Shown here: in pieces, positions 1 through 9,623 of the stretch
How the letters are laid out: every line of letters begins with the position of its first letter
How positions within the stretch are numbered: position 1 is the first letter of the stretch
Assembly: GCA_030430565.1 (NCBI GenBank)
Contig: JAUIKS010000013.1
Span: forward strand, 124,001 to 188,000
Length of the DNA stretch: 64,000 nucleotides
Source: Polyangia bacterium
Lineage (GTDB): Bacteria; Myxococcota_A; Polyangia; Nannocystales; Nannocystaceae
Direction: 5' to 3'
Program-made: the position numbers and the translations under genes
Notes under the pieces: model-generated
What the model saw: only the letters and a program-made list of their open reading frames with translations
What the model was told of the DNA's origin: nothing
Databases searched by the model: none

Positions 1-210
1 CAGCGGCGCCTGTGCCCGAGCGGCTGGCATGCGGGGGCCAGCATACCGTCGGAACGGGCTTCGGGTATCGTTCTCCGGTCGAATTGGCGTATCATGTCGC
101 CGCACGTCAGCAGCCACGCGGCGACAGCGGGTTTCCCGTACGCGGCGCTTCCCTGCTGACGAGGACTGTGCCATCCAGGAGCGGACCGAAGATTCCTTTC
201 GGGGGAGTGC
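1..210. other. Upstream non-coding region, nothing recognised
   Basis: No open frame here shows a recognisable protein and no tRNA-like or terminator-like structure was seen. It probably holds the promoter and leader of the FHA gene, which has a GGGGGAG ribosome-binding sequence at 201-207 just before its ATG. Confidence 0.4.
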
Positions 211-903
211 ATGAGCAAGACGCTGCGTCAGTTCCAATGTCGAGATGACCTCTGGAAACGAGTTGAGGCGCTCGCGAAGCGTCGCGGGATCACGCCCGAC
301 GACGTCCTTCAAGCCGCGCTGCTGCAGCTGTTCAAGAGCAAAAAGAAGCAGCAGTCGAACCCGCCCGCGCCCGCGCCGGCCCCGACCTCGACCCCGCCGC
401 CGAAGCGCTCGAACTCGGGCCCGTCGCGTCCTCCGACCGGTTCGAAGCCGCCGCGTCGCCCGCCGCCCGGACCGCCGACGACCTCACGCAGCGTGCCCAA
501 GCTGCCGCGCCCGAGCGGGTCCGCGTCGAAGACGTCAAAGCCCAAGCTGCCGCGTCCGAAGACCAGCAGCTCGGCTCGCCTGCCGCCGCCGTCGAATCGC
601 GCCGCGCCGCAGCAGCGCCCGCTGTACCTCTGCTACGAGAGCCAGTGGTACGTCGTCGACACCGACGAGTTCATCATCGGGCGCGGCGCCAAGTACTCCG
701 ACCTGCCGATCAAAGACGCGAACATCTCGCGTCGACACTGCGCCATCGTGCGCCGCGGCGCCGACTACTTCATCAAGGACCTCGGCAGCACCAACGGCAT
801 CGAGTTCGGCGGCGAGCGAGTCGACAACCACAAGATCGGAGAGGGCTCGACCTACTTCCTCTGCGATCACAAGCTCGAGTTCTCGTTCAGCGCGCCCGCC
901 TGA
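211..903 (+). CDS. FHA-domain protein with ribbon-helix-helix-like N-terminus
   Basis: This 230-residue protein ends in a forkhead-associated (FHA) domain, about residues 130-228. The hallmark motifs are visible: GRG near 157, SRRH near 173 and DLGSTNG near 190. FHA domains bind phosphothreonine peptides, so a role in Ser/Thr kinase signalling is likely; the partner is unknown. Residues 1-45 resemble a small ribbon-helix-helix/CopG-type helical segment. They are joined to the FHA domain by a Pro/Ser/Lys-rich, probably disordered linker at about 50-130. The ATG follows a GGGGGAG ribosome-binding site. The gene lies 57 bp before recG and may be cotranscribed with it, but no functional link to recG is implied. 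The FHA call is firm; DNA binding by the N-terminus is a guess. Confidence 0.9.
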   Translation: MSKTLRQFQCRDDLWKRVEALAKRRGITPDDVLQAALLQLFKSKKKQQSNPPAPAPAPTSTPPPKRSNSGPSRPPTGSKPPRRPPPGPPTTSRSVPKLPRPSGSASKTSKPKLPRPKTSSSARLPPPSNRAAPQQRPLYLCYESQWYVVDTDEFIIGRGAKYSDLPIKDANISRRHCAIVRRGADYFIKDLGSTNGIEFGGERVDNHKIGEGSTYFLCDHKLEFSFSAPA

Positions 904-960
904 ACTCAGGCAGCGCCCGGTCGCCGTGACCGGGCGTGAGCAGCCCGCCCGAGGTCACGG

Positions 961-3201
961 TTGACCGAGCGCAGCAGGCAGGAGGCCACGACGAAGCGAG
1001 GCGCGCGCGCGCGCGCCTCGTCGCGTTCGTCCGCGATCTCGCCGCTGGCCGAGGTCTCTTGTCTGCAGGGCGTCGGTCCGCAGACGGCCGCGCGCCTGCA
1101 AGAGGCGGGGATCGATCATGTTCGCGCGCTCGCGTGCCTCACGCCGGTCAGCTACCGCCGCCGTCGCCGCGTGCGAGATCTGAGCGACGCCCGCGACGGC
1201 GACGAGATCGAGCTCATCGCGGAGCTCCGTCGATTTCAGCAGCGGAGGTTTCGCGGACGCTATCGCGCGCAGGCCGAGCTCGTGGTGCTCGGCGACGCGG
1301 GGGAGCCCTCGCAGTCGTTGACCGCGCGGTGGTTTCACCCGGTCGCGGGGCTCTCGACGCGGGCGCGAGCGGGCGCGCGTGTGCTCGTCGCGGGTCGCGT
1401 CACGCGAGCGCGGGGAGGGCGGGGCAAGCCGACGCTCCACCATCCGCGGCTGCAGGTCCACGAGCGCGGGGATCCGCTCCCCGACGCCGCGCGCGTCGAG
1501 CTCAAGTACCCGACGATCGAGGGGCTGGGGGACGCGCGGATCCGCAAGCTCTGCCGCGCCGCGCTCGCGGTCCTCGATACATGTCCACACGAGCAGATTG
1601 TTGAGCTGCTCCCGAGCTCGGTGCGCGCTCGTCAGGAGCTCCCGCCGCTGCGCGCCGCGCTGCGATCGCTGCACGAGCCGCCCGCGGAGCTGAGCGAGCA
1701 GGAGCTCGCCGCGCTCGCCAGCGGCACGTCGCCGGGCCATCGCCGGCTGCTGTTCGAGTCCCACTTCTTCCTGCAGCTCGAGCTGCTGCAGCGGCGCGCG
1801 CGCTGGCGCCAGCGCGCCCCGACGGCCCACCTGCTCGCCGGCGAATTTGATGGCGTCGCGCGCGAGCGCCTGCGGGCGGCCGTGCCGTTTGAGCCAACAC
1901 GCGCGCAGTGGCGGGCGATCGCCGAGATCGAGGAGGACATGGCCGCGGGGGCGCCCATGCTCCGGCTGCTGCAAGGGGACGTGGGCTCCGGGAAGACGCT
2001 GGTGGCGTTCGCGGCGGGGCTCGCGGTCGTCGAGGCCGGGGCGCAGGTCGCGTTGATGGTCCCGACGGAGTTGCTGGCGACGCAGCACCTGCGAACCCTG
2101 GGGCCGTGGTGCGCGCGGGCGGGCGTCCGGCTCGCGCGGTTGACCGGCGCGACGACGACGCGGGAGCGCGCGGACGTGCTCTCGGCGCTCGCGCGCGGCG
2201 ACGTCGACATGGTCATTGGGACACACGCACTCTTGGTCGAGGAGGTCCGCTTCGCGCGCCTCGGCCTCGTGGTCGTCGACGAGCAGCACCGCTTCGGCGT
2301 CGAGCAGCGCGCGCTCTTGCGCCACAAGGGCGGGGCGCCGCACCTGCTCGTCATGACCGCGACGCCGATCCCCCGCTCGCTCGCGCTCACCTCCTTCGGG
2401 GAGCTCGAGATCTCGGCGCTCGACGAGCGCCCGCCGGGGCGACGCAGCCCCGAGACCCGCCTGTTCACCGACAGCCCCAGCGGCCCGGGGCGCGGGCTCG
2501 CGGCGGCCCGCGACGCGCTGGTGCGCCTCGTCGAGGCCGGGCTGCAGGCCTACGTCGTCTGCCCGCTCGTGTCCGCGAGCGAGGCGGTCGCGGCCACCGA
2601 TGTCGAGGAGACCGCCAGCCGTCTGCGCGCGCGCCTCCCCGGCAAGCGCGTCGAGGTGGTGCACGGCCGCGTCGACCCCCAGACGCGCGCGACGGTTATG
2701 GAGCAGCTGCGCGCGGGCGTCGTCGACGTGGTCGTGGCGACGACCGTCATCGAGGTCGGTGTAGATGTCCCAGAGGTCAGGGTGATCCTGGTCGAGCACG
2801 CCGAGCGCTTCGGGCTCGCGCAGCTGCACCAGCTGCGCGGGCGGGTCGGTCGCGGCGAGGCGTCGTCGTGGTGCCTCTTGCACACCGCGAGCGCGGCGGG
2901 GTCGCTGGCGCGCGCGCGCCTCGAGGTCCTCGAGGCCACCGACGACGGCTTCGTCGTCGCCGAGCGTGATCTCGAGCTGCGCGGCCCAGGCGAGGTGTTT
3001 GGCACCCGGCAGTCGGGCGCGCTCGGGATCGATCTGCACGCCGGCTTCATCGGCGCGGGCGTACAGACGATCGTCGCGGCCCGTGACGCGGCCCGCGAGC
3101 TGCTCGCGCAGGATCCAGGCCTCGAGGGCCACCCCGAGGTCGCCGCCGAGCTCGCGCGTCGCGGCCAGAATCGGGTCGTCTACGCTGCTGAGGCCGGCTG
3201 A
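961..3201 (+). CDS. recG: ATP-dependent DNA helicase RecG
   Basis: RecG remodels stalled replication forks and branched recombination intermediates by driving fork reversal and branch migration. The 746-residue product has an N-terminal wedge/OB region (about 30-290), then the superfamily 2 helicase motor. Walker A GDVGSGKT is at about 339-346, the DEQH box of the family at 440-443, and motif III TATPIPR near 465. The C-terminal motor carries the QLRGRVGRG motif and the RecG-specific end. The start is a TTG preceded by an AGGT-type site; no better ATG lies before the conserved wedge domain. The first 30 residues are Arg/Ser-rich and poorly conserved, so the exact start is uncertain. Length fits the family. 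Confidence 0.97.
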   Translation: MTERSRQEATTKRGARARASSRSSAISPLAEVSCLQGVGPQTAARLQEAGIDHVRALACLTPVSYRRRRRVRDLSDARDGDEIELIAELRRFQQRRFRGRYRAQAELVVLGDAGEPSQSLTARWFHPVAGLSTRARAGARVLVAGRVTRARGGRGKPTLHHPRLQVHERGDPLPDAARVELKYPTIEGLGDARIRKLCRAALAVLDTCPHEQIVELLPSSVRARQELPPLRAALRSLHEPPAELSEQELAALASGTSPGHRRLLFESHFFLQLELLQRRARWRQRAPTAHLLAGEFDGVARERLRAAVPFEPTRAQWRAIAEIEEDMAAGAPMLRLLQGDVGSGKTLVAFAAGLAVVEAGAQVALMVPTELLATQHLRTLGPWCARAGVRLARLTGATTTRERADVLSALARGDVDMVIGTHALLVEEVRFARLGLVVVDEQHRFGVEQRALLRHKGGAPHLLVMTATPIPRSLALTSFGELEISALDERPPGRRSPETRLFTDSPSGPGRGLAAARDALVRLVEAGLQAYVVCPLVSASEAVAATDVEETASRLRARLPGKRVEVVHGRVDPQTRATVMEQLRAGVVDVVVATTVIEVGVDVPEVRVILVEHAERFGLAQLHQLRGRVGRGEASSWCLLHTASAAGSLARARLEVLEATDDGFVVAERDLELRGPGEVFGTRQSGALGIDLHAGFIGAGVQTIVAARDAARELLAQDPGLEGHPEVAAELARRGQNRVVYAAEAG

Positions 3202-3245
3202 GCGGACGAAAGAAGCTCACCGCGACGCGCAACATCCTCGATGCG

Positions 3246-3276
3246 TTGACGACCGTGTCGCAGGGGCTGCTAAGCT
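3246..3276 (+). promoter_or_regulatory. Candidate promoter before lysC
   Basis: TTGACG at 3246-3251 and TAAGCT at 3271-3276 are separated by 19 bp. TGC before the second hexamer gives an extended -10 look. The spacing is longer than the ideal 17, but the same 19-bp spacing is seen before prfB in this window. The region lies between recG and lysC. Confidence 0.4.
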
Positions 3277-3330
3277 CCGCGGCGTCGCGGCCGAGAACGC
3301 ACGCACGCGAGGTCGCCTCTCACAACGCGC

Positions 3331-4614
3331 ATGCTACTGGTCCAAAAATTCGGAGGAAGTTCAGTCGGTACCCTCGACCGGATCCGCGCGTGCGCGCGCC
3401 GCTGCGTCGAGACCCGCGCGCAGGGGCACTCGCTGGTCGTGGTCGTCTCCGCGATGAAGGGCGAGACGAACCGGCTGATCACCCTGGCCAACGAGCTGCT
3501 CGGCCCCAGCGGCGCGGAGCGGGGCGCCAAGGGCCCCTACGTCAACGCGGCGGGCGGGGAAGACCGGGCCTACCAGCGCGAGCTCGATCAGCTCGTGAGC
3601 ACCGGCGAGAAGGTCAGCGCCTCGCTCTTGGCGATGGCGATTCAGCGCCAGGGCGGGGCCGCGATCTCGCTGGTTGGACACCAGCTCGGCATGAAGACCG
3701 ATCGCGTGTTCACCAACGCGCGGATCACCTCGATCGATCGGGGCCGGCTCCACGCCGAGCTCGACGCCGGCAAGATCGTGGTCTGCGCCGGCTTCCAGGG
3801 TCTCGACCCCGAGGGCAACATCACGACCCTCGGGCGCGGCGGCTCGGACACCTCGGCGGTCGCGCTCGCGGCCGGGCTGCGCGCGGACGCCTGCGAGATC
3901 TTGACCGACGTCGACGGCGTCTACACCACGGACCCGCGCATCGAGCCGCGCGCGCGCAAGCTCGATCGGCTCACCTACGAGGAGATGATCGAGCTGGCGA
4001 GCCTGGGCGCCAAGGTGCTGCAGATCCGCAGCGTCGAGCTCGCCATGCAGCACGGCGTCCCCGTGCACGTGCGCTCGAGCCTCAACAACCGAGAAGGAAC
4101 CTGGATCGTGTCTGAGTCCGTACGCAACCTCCAAGCCCCCGTCGTGCGCGGCGTCGCCCTCGATCGCAACGAGGCCAAGGTGACGCTGACCAACGTCCCC
4201 GATGTCCCCGGCAGCGTCGCGCAGATCTTCGGCGCGCTCGCGACCAGCGGGATCGTCGTCGACATGATCATCCAGAACGCGAGCCGCGACGGCTCGACCG
4301 ACGTGACCTTCACGGTCCCCGAGAAAGACCTCGAGCGCTCGGTCCAGCAGCTCTCCACGCTCCCCCTCGTCGCCGAGAGCAGCACGCAGATTCTCTCTGA
4401 CGCCGCCATCTGCAAGATCTCGATCGTCGGGGTCGGGATGCGCACCCACGCCGGCGTCGCCGCGCGGGCTTTCGAAGTGCTCTCGCGCGACAACATCAAC
4501 ATCCAGATGGTCTCGACCTCCGAGATCAAGGTCTCCGTGGTCGTGGACGAGCGCTACGGCGAGCTCGCGGTCCGCTCGCTGCACGACGGCTTCGGCCTCG
4601 ACGAGGCGACGTGA
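3331..4614 (+). CDS. lysC: Aspartate kinase
   Basis: Catalyses ATP-dependent phosphorylation of L-aspartate, the first step of the aspartate pathway to lysine, threonine, methionine and diaminopimelate. The 427-residue protein begins with KFGGSS at residues 6-11, the signature of the amino-acid kinase fold. It continues with the STGEKVSASL segment and the GRGGSDTSA substrate-binding motif, then two C-terminal ACT domains (about 265-425) that normally mediate feedback inhibition. Length and layout match single-function class II aspartokinases; no homoserine dehydrogenase is fused. A 38-residue stretch around residues 60-85 before STGEK looks slightly longer than in E. coli LysC. The last codon overlaps the GTG start of the helix-hairpin-helix gene, indicating translational coupling. 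Confidence 0.97.
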   Translation: MLLVQKFGGSSVGTLDRIRACARRCVETRAQGHSLVVVVSAMKGETNRLITLANELLGPSGAERGAKGPYVNAAGGEDRAYQRELDQLVSTGEKVSASLLAMAIQRQGGAAISLVGHQLGMKTDRVFTNARITSIDRGRLHAELDAGKIVVCAGFQGLDPEGNITTLGRGGSDTSAVALAAGLRADACEILTDVDGVYTTDPRIEPRARKLDRLTYEEMIELASLGAKVLQIRSVELAMQHGVPVHVRSSLNNREGTWIVSESVRNLQAPVVRGVALDRNEAKVTLTNVPDVPGSVAQIFGALATSGIVVDMIIQNASRDGSTDVTFTVPEKDLERSVQQLSTLPLVAESSTQILSDAAICKISIVGVGMRTHAGVAARAFEVLSRDNINIQMVSTSEIKVSVVVDERYGELAVRSLHDGFGLDEAT

Positions 4615-5117
4615 GCGTCGAGCCCGATCCGCAGGGGGGCGCGCTCGCGGCGGCGCTGCTGGTCTGCGCCGTCGTGTGGTGCGGCGCGTCGCTGAGTGAT
4701 CGGGCGCCGACGCTGCTGCGGGTCGACTGCAGCGCGGGCGTCGAGCTCGATGGCGTCCTGCGCTGCGGCTCGGCGGCGCCGCGGACGATCGACGCGCTGT
4801 GCGGGGGCGGAGACATGTCGCCGATCCGCCCGGGCGACGCGCTCCGCCGCGAGCGGGTCTGCAGCGCTGCGGCGACGCGCGGCGCGACGGGGTGGGGGCG
4901 GATGGCCTCCGAAGATCTACGCGCGCTCGAGCTGCCGACGCAGATCAACGAGGCCTCGGCCGAAGAGCTCGACAGCCTCCCGGGGATCGGGCCGGTGTTG
5001 GCCGGTCGCGTGATCGAGGCGCGACCGTTCGTCGATGTCGACTCGCTGATCGACGTGAAGGGGATCGGTCCCAAGAAGCTCGCCGCGCTGCGCGGGCGAG
5101 CCCGCGTCCGCTGGTGA
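4611..5117 (+). CDS. ComEA-like helix-hairpin-helix protein with N-terminal membrane anchor
   Basis: A 168-residue protein with a hydrophobic segment at about 8-28, likely a signal anchor, and a C-terminal pair of helix-hairpin-helix motifs (about 112-165). The two hairpins read LPGIGPVLAGRV and VKGIGPKKL, the pattern of ComEA, the envelope DNA receptor of natural transformation. The central part, with several cysteines, is not recognised. The GTG start overlaps the lysC stop by 4 nt. Non-specific double-stranded DNA binding outside the cytoplasm is the expected property. A competence role is possible, but myxobacterial genomes often carry short HhH proteins of unknown role, and no other competence gene lies nearby. 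Confidence 0.75.
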   Translation: MSVEPDPQGGALAAALLVCAVVWCGASLSDRAPTLLRVDCSAGVELDGVLRCGSAAPRTIDALCGGGDMSPIRPGDALRRERVCSAAATRGATGWGRMASEDLRALELPTQINEASAEELDSLPGIGPVLAGRVIEARPFVDVDSLIDVKGIGPKKLAALRGRARVRW

Positions 5118-5118
5118 G

Positions 5119-8100
5119 CTACTGCTGCGGCGTGCCGGGCATGCGCGTGCCGGGCATGGGCGCGAGCGGGTTCATGCGCACCTCGGGCTGCTTCTCCTCC
5201 GGCTTGGACTCCGCAGGCTTGGACTCCGCGGGCTTCGTCTCCGCGGGCTTCGCCTCGGGCTCGGTCCCAGCGGGCTTGGTCGCTGCGGGAGGCCGCGTCG
5301 CGCCCCCGGATCCCGGGGGAGGCGGCGCGCCGCCGACCGAGTTCGGCGTGGTCAGCTGCGGGTTGATCGAGCGCGTGCCGCCGGTGGACTTCGACCCCGC
5401 GAAGCCGGCGCGGTTGACCTCGGTCTGCTCGCGCGTGACCTCGGTCGCGTCGGCGTCGATGACCTGCTTGGAGGTCGACTTCTTGGGTTGCCAGCGGCGC
5501 GGCCGCACCGGCTTCGGCTTGAGCTTGATGCGCCCGCCGAACAGCGAGAAGTAGCGCTTCCCGGCCTCGTTGCCGCCGCCGATGATTCCGAACAGCGCGC
5601 GCCAGTGCAGCCCGTCGCCGCCGGTCTCGCCCTTGCGCCACCACCAGCCGAGGCCAGGGCCGACGACGTTGGTCGCCCGCTCGGCGGTCTTGCGACGCGT
5701 GAACAGGGCCGGGACGACCTGCGTGGTGTTGTCGCCCTTGCGGATGTCCCACCACAGGAGCGCGCCCACCGTGCCCTGCGAGTCGCCGCGCTCGATGTGC
5801 CACAGCAGCGGGAACTGCACGAAGTCGAGGTTCTCGCCCTTGCGCCGCTGGACGTAGAGGCCGGCCGCGGCGGCGGTCCACACCGTGTCCTTGTCCATCT
5901 TGTTGTCGCGGATGAACAGCGGCGCGACCCAGGTCAGGCGGCGCTTCGCGTAGGTGTGCGAGCTGTAGAAGAGCGGCGGGACAACGGCGGTGGTGACCTT
6001 GTGCGGGCGTCGGAAGTGCCAGACCAGCAGCGTCGACTGGAACCAGCGGTACTCTTTCTTGCGCTTGCCGATGAACAGCGGGGGCAAGAACACCGTGGTG
6101 TGGTCACGGTTTTGGTGGAACTTCTTACGGTACAGCACCGGGAGGACCAGGGTCTCGCGGTACTCCTTCGTGACCGTCTGCCCGAAGTTGAGCGCGTACC
6201 AGGTCTTGCGCGTCTTCGGGTGCATGTTGAAGCCGAACAGCCACGTGTAGAACTTGCGGCCGTCGGGATCTTTGTCGGCGTAGTACAGCCCGAGCGCGCT
6301 GTGGGTGCGCCTGCCCAGGCCATCCTTGCCGTACATGAACAGCGGGAACGAGCCCCACAGCGTGTAGCGGCTCTTGGGATCGTCGTCGCGCTGGAAGCCG
6401 CTCTTCTGGTAGCGGAACAGCAGCGGGACGAAGCCGGTGAAGCGGTAGTTCTTACCGACCCGGAAGATGTCGAAGTACAGCGGCGGCGCGATGCCGGCGC
6501 GCGTGAAGTTGAACAGCCCCTTCGAGCCGAACACGAAGGGGAACGCGACCCAGGTCCGCGAGCCGTTCGCCTTACGACGATCGAACCAAAACGGCAGCGC
6601 GAAGGTGAACTTCTCGTTGGTCTCTTTGTTGTGGGTGTGGATGATGACCGGCAGCGAGATCAGGCGGCGCTTGGTCTCGGAGTCCAGCCACCAGTACACG
6701 GGCACGAGGCCGGTGTTGAGCTGCGTGCGGCTGAGGCGGTGGAAGAACGGCCCGCCGATCAGCGTGTGGGTCCGGCGCGTGCGATCGCGGCTGTAGAAGA
6801 ACGGCACGCCCGCGTCGACGTCGACCCCGCCCGGCTGACGCTGGCGGAAGTAGAAGGGGAACACCACCAGGCCCTTGCGCGGCTTACCCGTGCGCACGGT
6901 GCTGCGCCAGACCAGCGGCGTGTACATGTCGAGGTCCTGCTCGGGGTGACGACGCAGGATCGTCAGCCCGGGCACGACGGTGGTGCGCGCGCGACCGCCC
7001 TCGCCGACGGGGCGGGTGTCGTGGAAGAACAGCGGGATCATCCCGAAGCTGCGCGCGCGCGCGTCTCCGGTCTTGCGGTTGGATGTCCCATAGGCCAGCA
7101 AGGCCGCCCAGGCGCGGCTGTCCGGCGTCGCCTTGCCGCCGCCGAGGGGCGTCAGCGTCAGGACCTGCTTGCCGCCGCCCTCGAGCGTGGTCTGCCGGCG
7201 GTAGTAGAGCGGGAAGAACACGCTGTGGCGCTGATCCTCGCGCAGCACGTCCCAGCCCAAGAGCGCCGCGCCGACCGTGCGTCGCCCGGGCGCGGCCGCG
7301 CGGACGAACAGCGGCGAGATCGTCGTCCGGGTGCGCGCCTTCACGTCGGTCACGTCCCCGAACAAGAGCGGCGGCACGACCGTGTAGCGCTGCTGGTCAT
7401 CGTTGCCGAGGAAGAACAGCGGCGGCAGCCCGGCGAGCCACCCGGTCTTCTTGCGCTGGGCGTAGACCGGTCCGGCGACGATCGTGTGGCTGTCCTTGAG
7501 CGGGTCGCGATCGCGGAAGCGCCAGAACAGGGGGGTGACGACCTGGTAGCTCTTGTGCCCGCCCTCGCCGCCGCCACGGCCCGTGAAGGTCATGAGCGCG
7601 GGCAGGCCGAAGCGGCGATCGTCACCCTTGCGATCGCGGTAGACCAGCGGGGGGACGACGAGCGTGTCGCGGCCCTTGCCGGCGAAGGCCTGGTCGTTGT
7701 GGAAGTGCCAGAACAGCGGGGTGACGACCTGGTGGTTGGGCCCGGTCTCGCGCTTGCGGATCGAGGTGAACAGCGGGGGCACCACCGCGTTCCAGCCGTC
7801 CTTGGCCTTCGCGCCGCCGCCGAGCAGCGTGAACACGCCGGTCTGCGTCGGGGTCTTGCGCGCGTAGGCCAGCGGGAACACCACCGAGTCGGTGACGCCG
7901 CGCTCTTTGTCGGAGAATTGCCACCACAGCGGGAAGAACACGCTGTTGCGCTGCCGCGGGTCGCGGTGCAGCACGAACGGACCGGCGACCGTCGTCGCGC
8001 TCGCCTTGAGCTGATTGGTCGCGTGCCAGACCAGCGGCGTCGCCGAGGTCAACGTGTTGTGCGGGCCCTTGCTCTGAAAGGTCAGCAGCGGCGGCACGGC

Positions 8101-9444
8101 CCAGGCTGACTTGCGGCGGGCCTTGTCGGTGCGATGGATGAAGGGGACCGTCCACAGCTCGCGGCGGTTGCCGAACTCGTTCTTCTGCCAGTGGAACAGC
8201 GGGAAGAACGAGTGGTGACGGACGCCCTTGAGCTTGTTCTCGCCGCCGACGTAGAGCGGCACGAACACGTCCGTCAGCCGCATCCCGAGCTGCACGCGAT
8301 AGAACAGCGGCGCGACCAGGAGGTACCGGCGGTCGTTGAGCGGATCGGTGTCTTGGAGGTTCTTCTTGCCGTACCAGACCAGCAGGCCCGAGGCGCCGCG
8401 CGAGCTCTCCGGGGTCTTTTGGTGGTAGTGGAACGGGACGATGATCAGGTTGCGGACGTGCTTGTTCCCCCACCACCACACGAAGGGGAACTGCCCGAAG
8501 TTGAACTGCTCGCCGGTGCGCTTGTAGCCCATCAGCAGCGGCGTCGCGAACCAGCCGGCCGCGCGCTCGCTGAAGGCCCCGCCGAACAGGGCGATCGGCG
8601 CGATGTAGATCTTTCGCTGTCGTCGCTTCGAATAGAAGCCGACGGTCATCGACAGGTCCCAGTGCAGGAGCTTGTCGGGGTGCCCCTCCTTGGGCGTGCG
8701 GTGCACGAACAGCGGCGGCAGGGTCAGCCCCCGGGTGCGGTGCGTCGTGAACTCGCGGTCAAACCAAAACGGCGGGACGATGCGCTTGCGCAGCAGCTCG
8801 GGCTTCTCGAGCTTGATCTCGGGTCCCGTCGCGGCGAGGTCAGCGGTGAGGTCGGGCGCTTCGTTCGCGCCTTCGTCCGGGCCTTCGTTCGGGTCTTCGT
8901 TCGGGTCTGGGGTCGCGGTGTTCGCTTCACCGCTCGGGACCGCGACGGCCGGCTGCGGCGGTACGGTGAGGGTAGGGCGCAGCAGCGGGCTCGCCGGCTG
9001 CGTCGTACCCGGCGGTAACGCGTCACCCTCTTCGCCCTCGCCCAACTCGACTTCGTTGCCGTCTTCGCTGCTGTCTTCTTCTTCGCCGCCGCCGTCTTCT
9101 TCGCCGCCGGCTTCTTCTTCGCCGGCGTCGTCATCCTCGCTCGGCTCCGGCTCGGCGGCCGCGTCGGCGTCAGGATCGGTCGCGGGCGCCAGGCCGTAGA
9201 CAGACGCGAGGTCGAAGGTCGAGCGCGTGAGGGGATCGAGCTGGTTGCTCGCGCTCGCGCTCACAGGCGCGAGCGCGCACGCGAGCAGCGTCAGCGCGAA
9301 GCGGAGGCGAGGTGATGACAACAGGGAAACTGCTTCGCGACGACGAGCTTCGTCCCGCGTGTTCGAGGGGGAGGGGGTGGACAGCTGAGAACGCGTGGTC
9401 AGCCGCACAGTGGACTCAGGCGCGGCCACAGGCCGCGCGGACAT
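5119..9444 (-). CDS. Giant exported protein built of about 55 beta-strand-like repeats
   Basis: I do not recognise a named family. The 1441-residue product has a hydrophobic signal-peptide-like segment at about 46-66 (RFALTLLACALAPVSASAS), an extremely acidic Asp/Glu/Gly stretch (about 88-140), a Pro/Thr/Glu linker, a repeat domain (about 220-1330), and a Pro/Lys/Glu tail with KPAES copies. Each repeat of about 18-22 residues runs as several hydrophobic residues, then P followed by L or F and an aromatic (for example VVPPLF, VTPLFW, VFFPLWW), then a charged turn rich in Lys, Arg, Asp, Gly and Asn. About 55 copies can be counted. This regular strand-turn pattern suggests a beta-barrel, solenoid or similar surface structure. 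The true start may be downstream: a TTG near 9321 would give a compact signal peptide. Its 3' end faces the HhH gene, 1 nt away. Confidence 0.85.
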   Translation of the reverse strand: MSARPVAAPESTVRLTTRSQLSTPSPSNTRDEARRREAVSLLSSPRLRFALTLLACALAPVSASASNQLDPLTRSTFDLASVYGLAPATDPDADAAAEPEPSEDDDAGEEEAGGEEDGGGEEEDSSEDGNEVELGEGEEGDALPPGTTQPASPLLRPTLTVPPQPAVAVPSGEANTATPDPNEDPNEGPDEGANEAPDLTADLAATGPEIKLEKPELLRKRIVPPFWFDREFTTHRTRGLTLPPLFVHRTPKEGHPDKLLHWDLSMTVGFYSKRRQRKIYIAPIALFGGAFSERAAGWFATPLLMGYKRTGEQFNFGQFPFVWWWGNKHVRNLIIVPFHYHQKTPESSRGASGLLVWYGKKNLQDTDPLNDRRYLLVAPLFYRVQLGMRLTDVFVPLYVGGENKLKGVRHHSFFPLFHWQKNEFGNRRELWTVPFIHRTDKARRKSAWAVPPLLTFQSKGPHNTLTSATPLVWHATNQLKASATTVAGPFVLHRDPRQRNSVFFPLWWQFSDKERGVTDSVVFPLAYARKTPTQTGVFTLLGGGAKAKDGWNAVVPPLFTSIRKRETGPNHQVVTPLFWHFHNDQAFAGKGRDTLVVPPLVYRDRKGDDRRFGLPALMTFTGRGGGEGGHKSYQVVTPLFWRFRDRDPLKDSHTIVAGPVYAQRKKTGWLAGLPPLFFLGNDDQQRYTVVPPLLFGDVTDVKARTRTTISPLFVRAAAPGRRTVGAALLGWDVLREDQRHSVFFPLYYRRQTTLEGGGKQVLTLTPLGGGKATPDSRAWAALLAYGTSNRKTGDARARSFGMIPLFFHDTRPVGEGGRARTTVVPGLTILRRHPEQDLDMYTPLVWRSTVRTGKPRKGLVVFPFYFRQRQPGGVDVDAGVPFFYSRDRTRRTHTLIGGPFFHRLSRTQLNTGLVPVYWWLDSETKRRLISLPVIIHTHNKETNEKFTFALPFWFDRRKANGSRTWVAFPFVFGSKGLFNFTRAGIAPPLYFDIFRVGKNYRFTGFVPLLFRYQKSGFQRDDDPKSRYTLWGSFPLFMYGKDGLGRRTHSALGLYYADKDPDGRKFYTWLFGFNMHPKTRKTWYALNFGQTVTKEYRETLVLPVLYRKKFHQNRDHTTVFLPPLFIGKRKKEYRWFQSTLLVWHFRRPHKVTTAVVPPLFYSSHTYAKRRLTWVAPLFIRDNKMDKDTVWTAAAAGLYVQRRKGENLDFVQFPLLWHIERGDSQGTVGALLWWDIRKGDNTTQVVPALFTRRKTAERATNVVGPGLGWWWRKGETGGDGLHWRALFGIIGGGNEAGKRYFSLFGGRIKLKPKPVRPRRWQPKKSTSKQVIDADATEVTREQTEVNRAGFAGSKSTGGTRSINPQLTTPNSVGGAPPPPGSGGATRPPAATKPAGTEPEAKPAETKPAESKPAESKPEEKQPEVRMNPLAPMPGTRMPGTPQQ

Positions 9445-9623
9445 AGCGAATCCTCGAATGCAGTGTCAACTCGCGCGGCTCCGACGCAGCCCGCGGGAAA
9501 CCGGGGAATAAAAAATCTCGGCGGGATCCCGTGGCCGTACACGCAACACTCCGTGGGGCGATGGCGCCGCCCGACGGCCGTGAGCGCGGTGAGTTGTGCG
9601 TAATTGGGGGCGTTCGGCAACCA

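Noticed and set aside
955..3132. A long minus-strand open frame opposite recG (725 codons)
   Set aside because: It is an Arg/Ala/Glu-rich antisense shadow produced by high GC content; the plus-strand RecG has full family motifs.
5488..8109. An 873-codon plus-strand frame inside the giant repeat gene
   Set aside because: Its regular pattern (VPEQRR-type copies) merely mirrors the antisense repeat units; the minus strand has a signal-like N-terminus and coherent beta-type repeats, and the HhH gene ends next to it.
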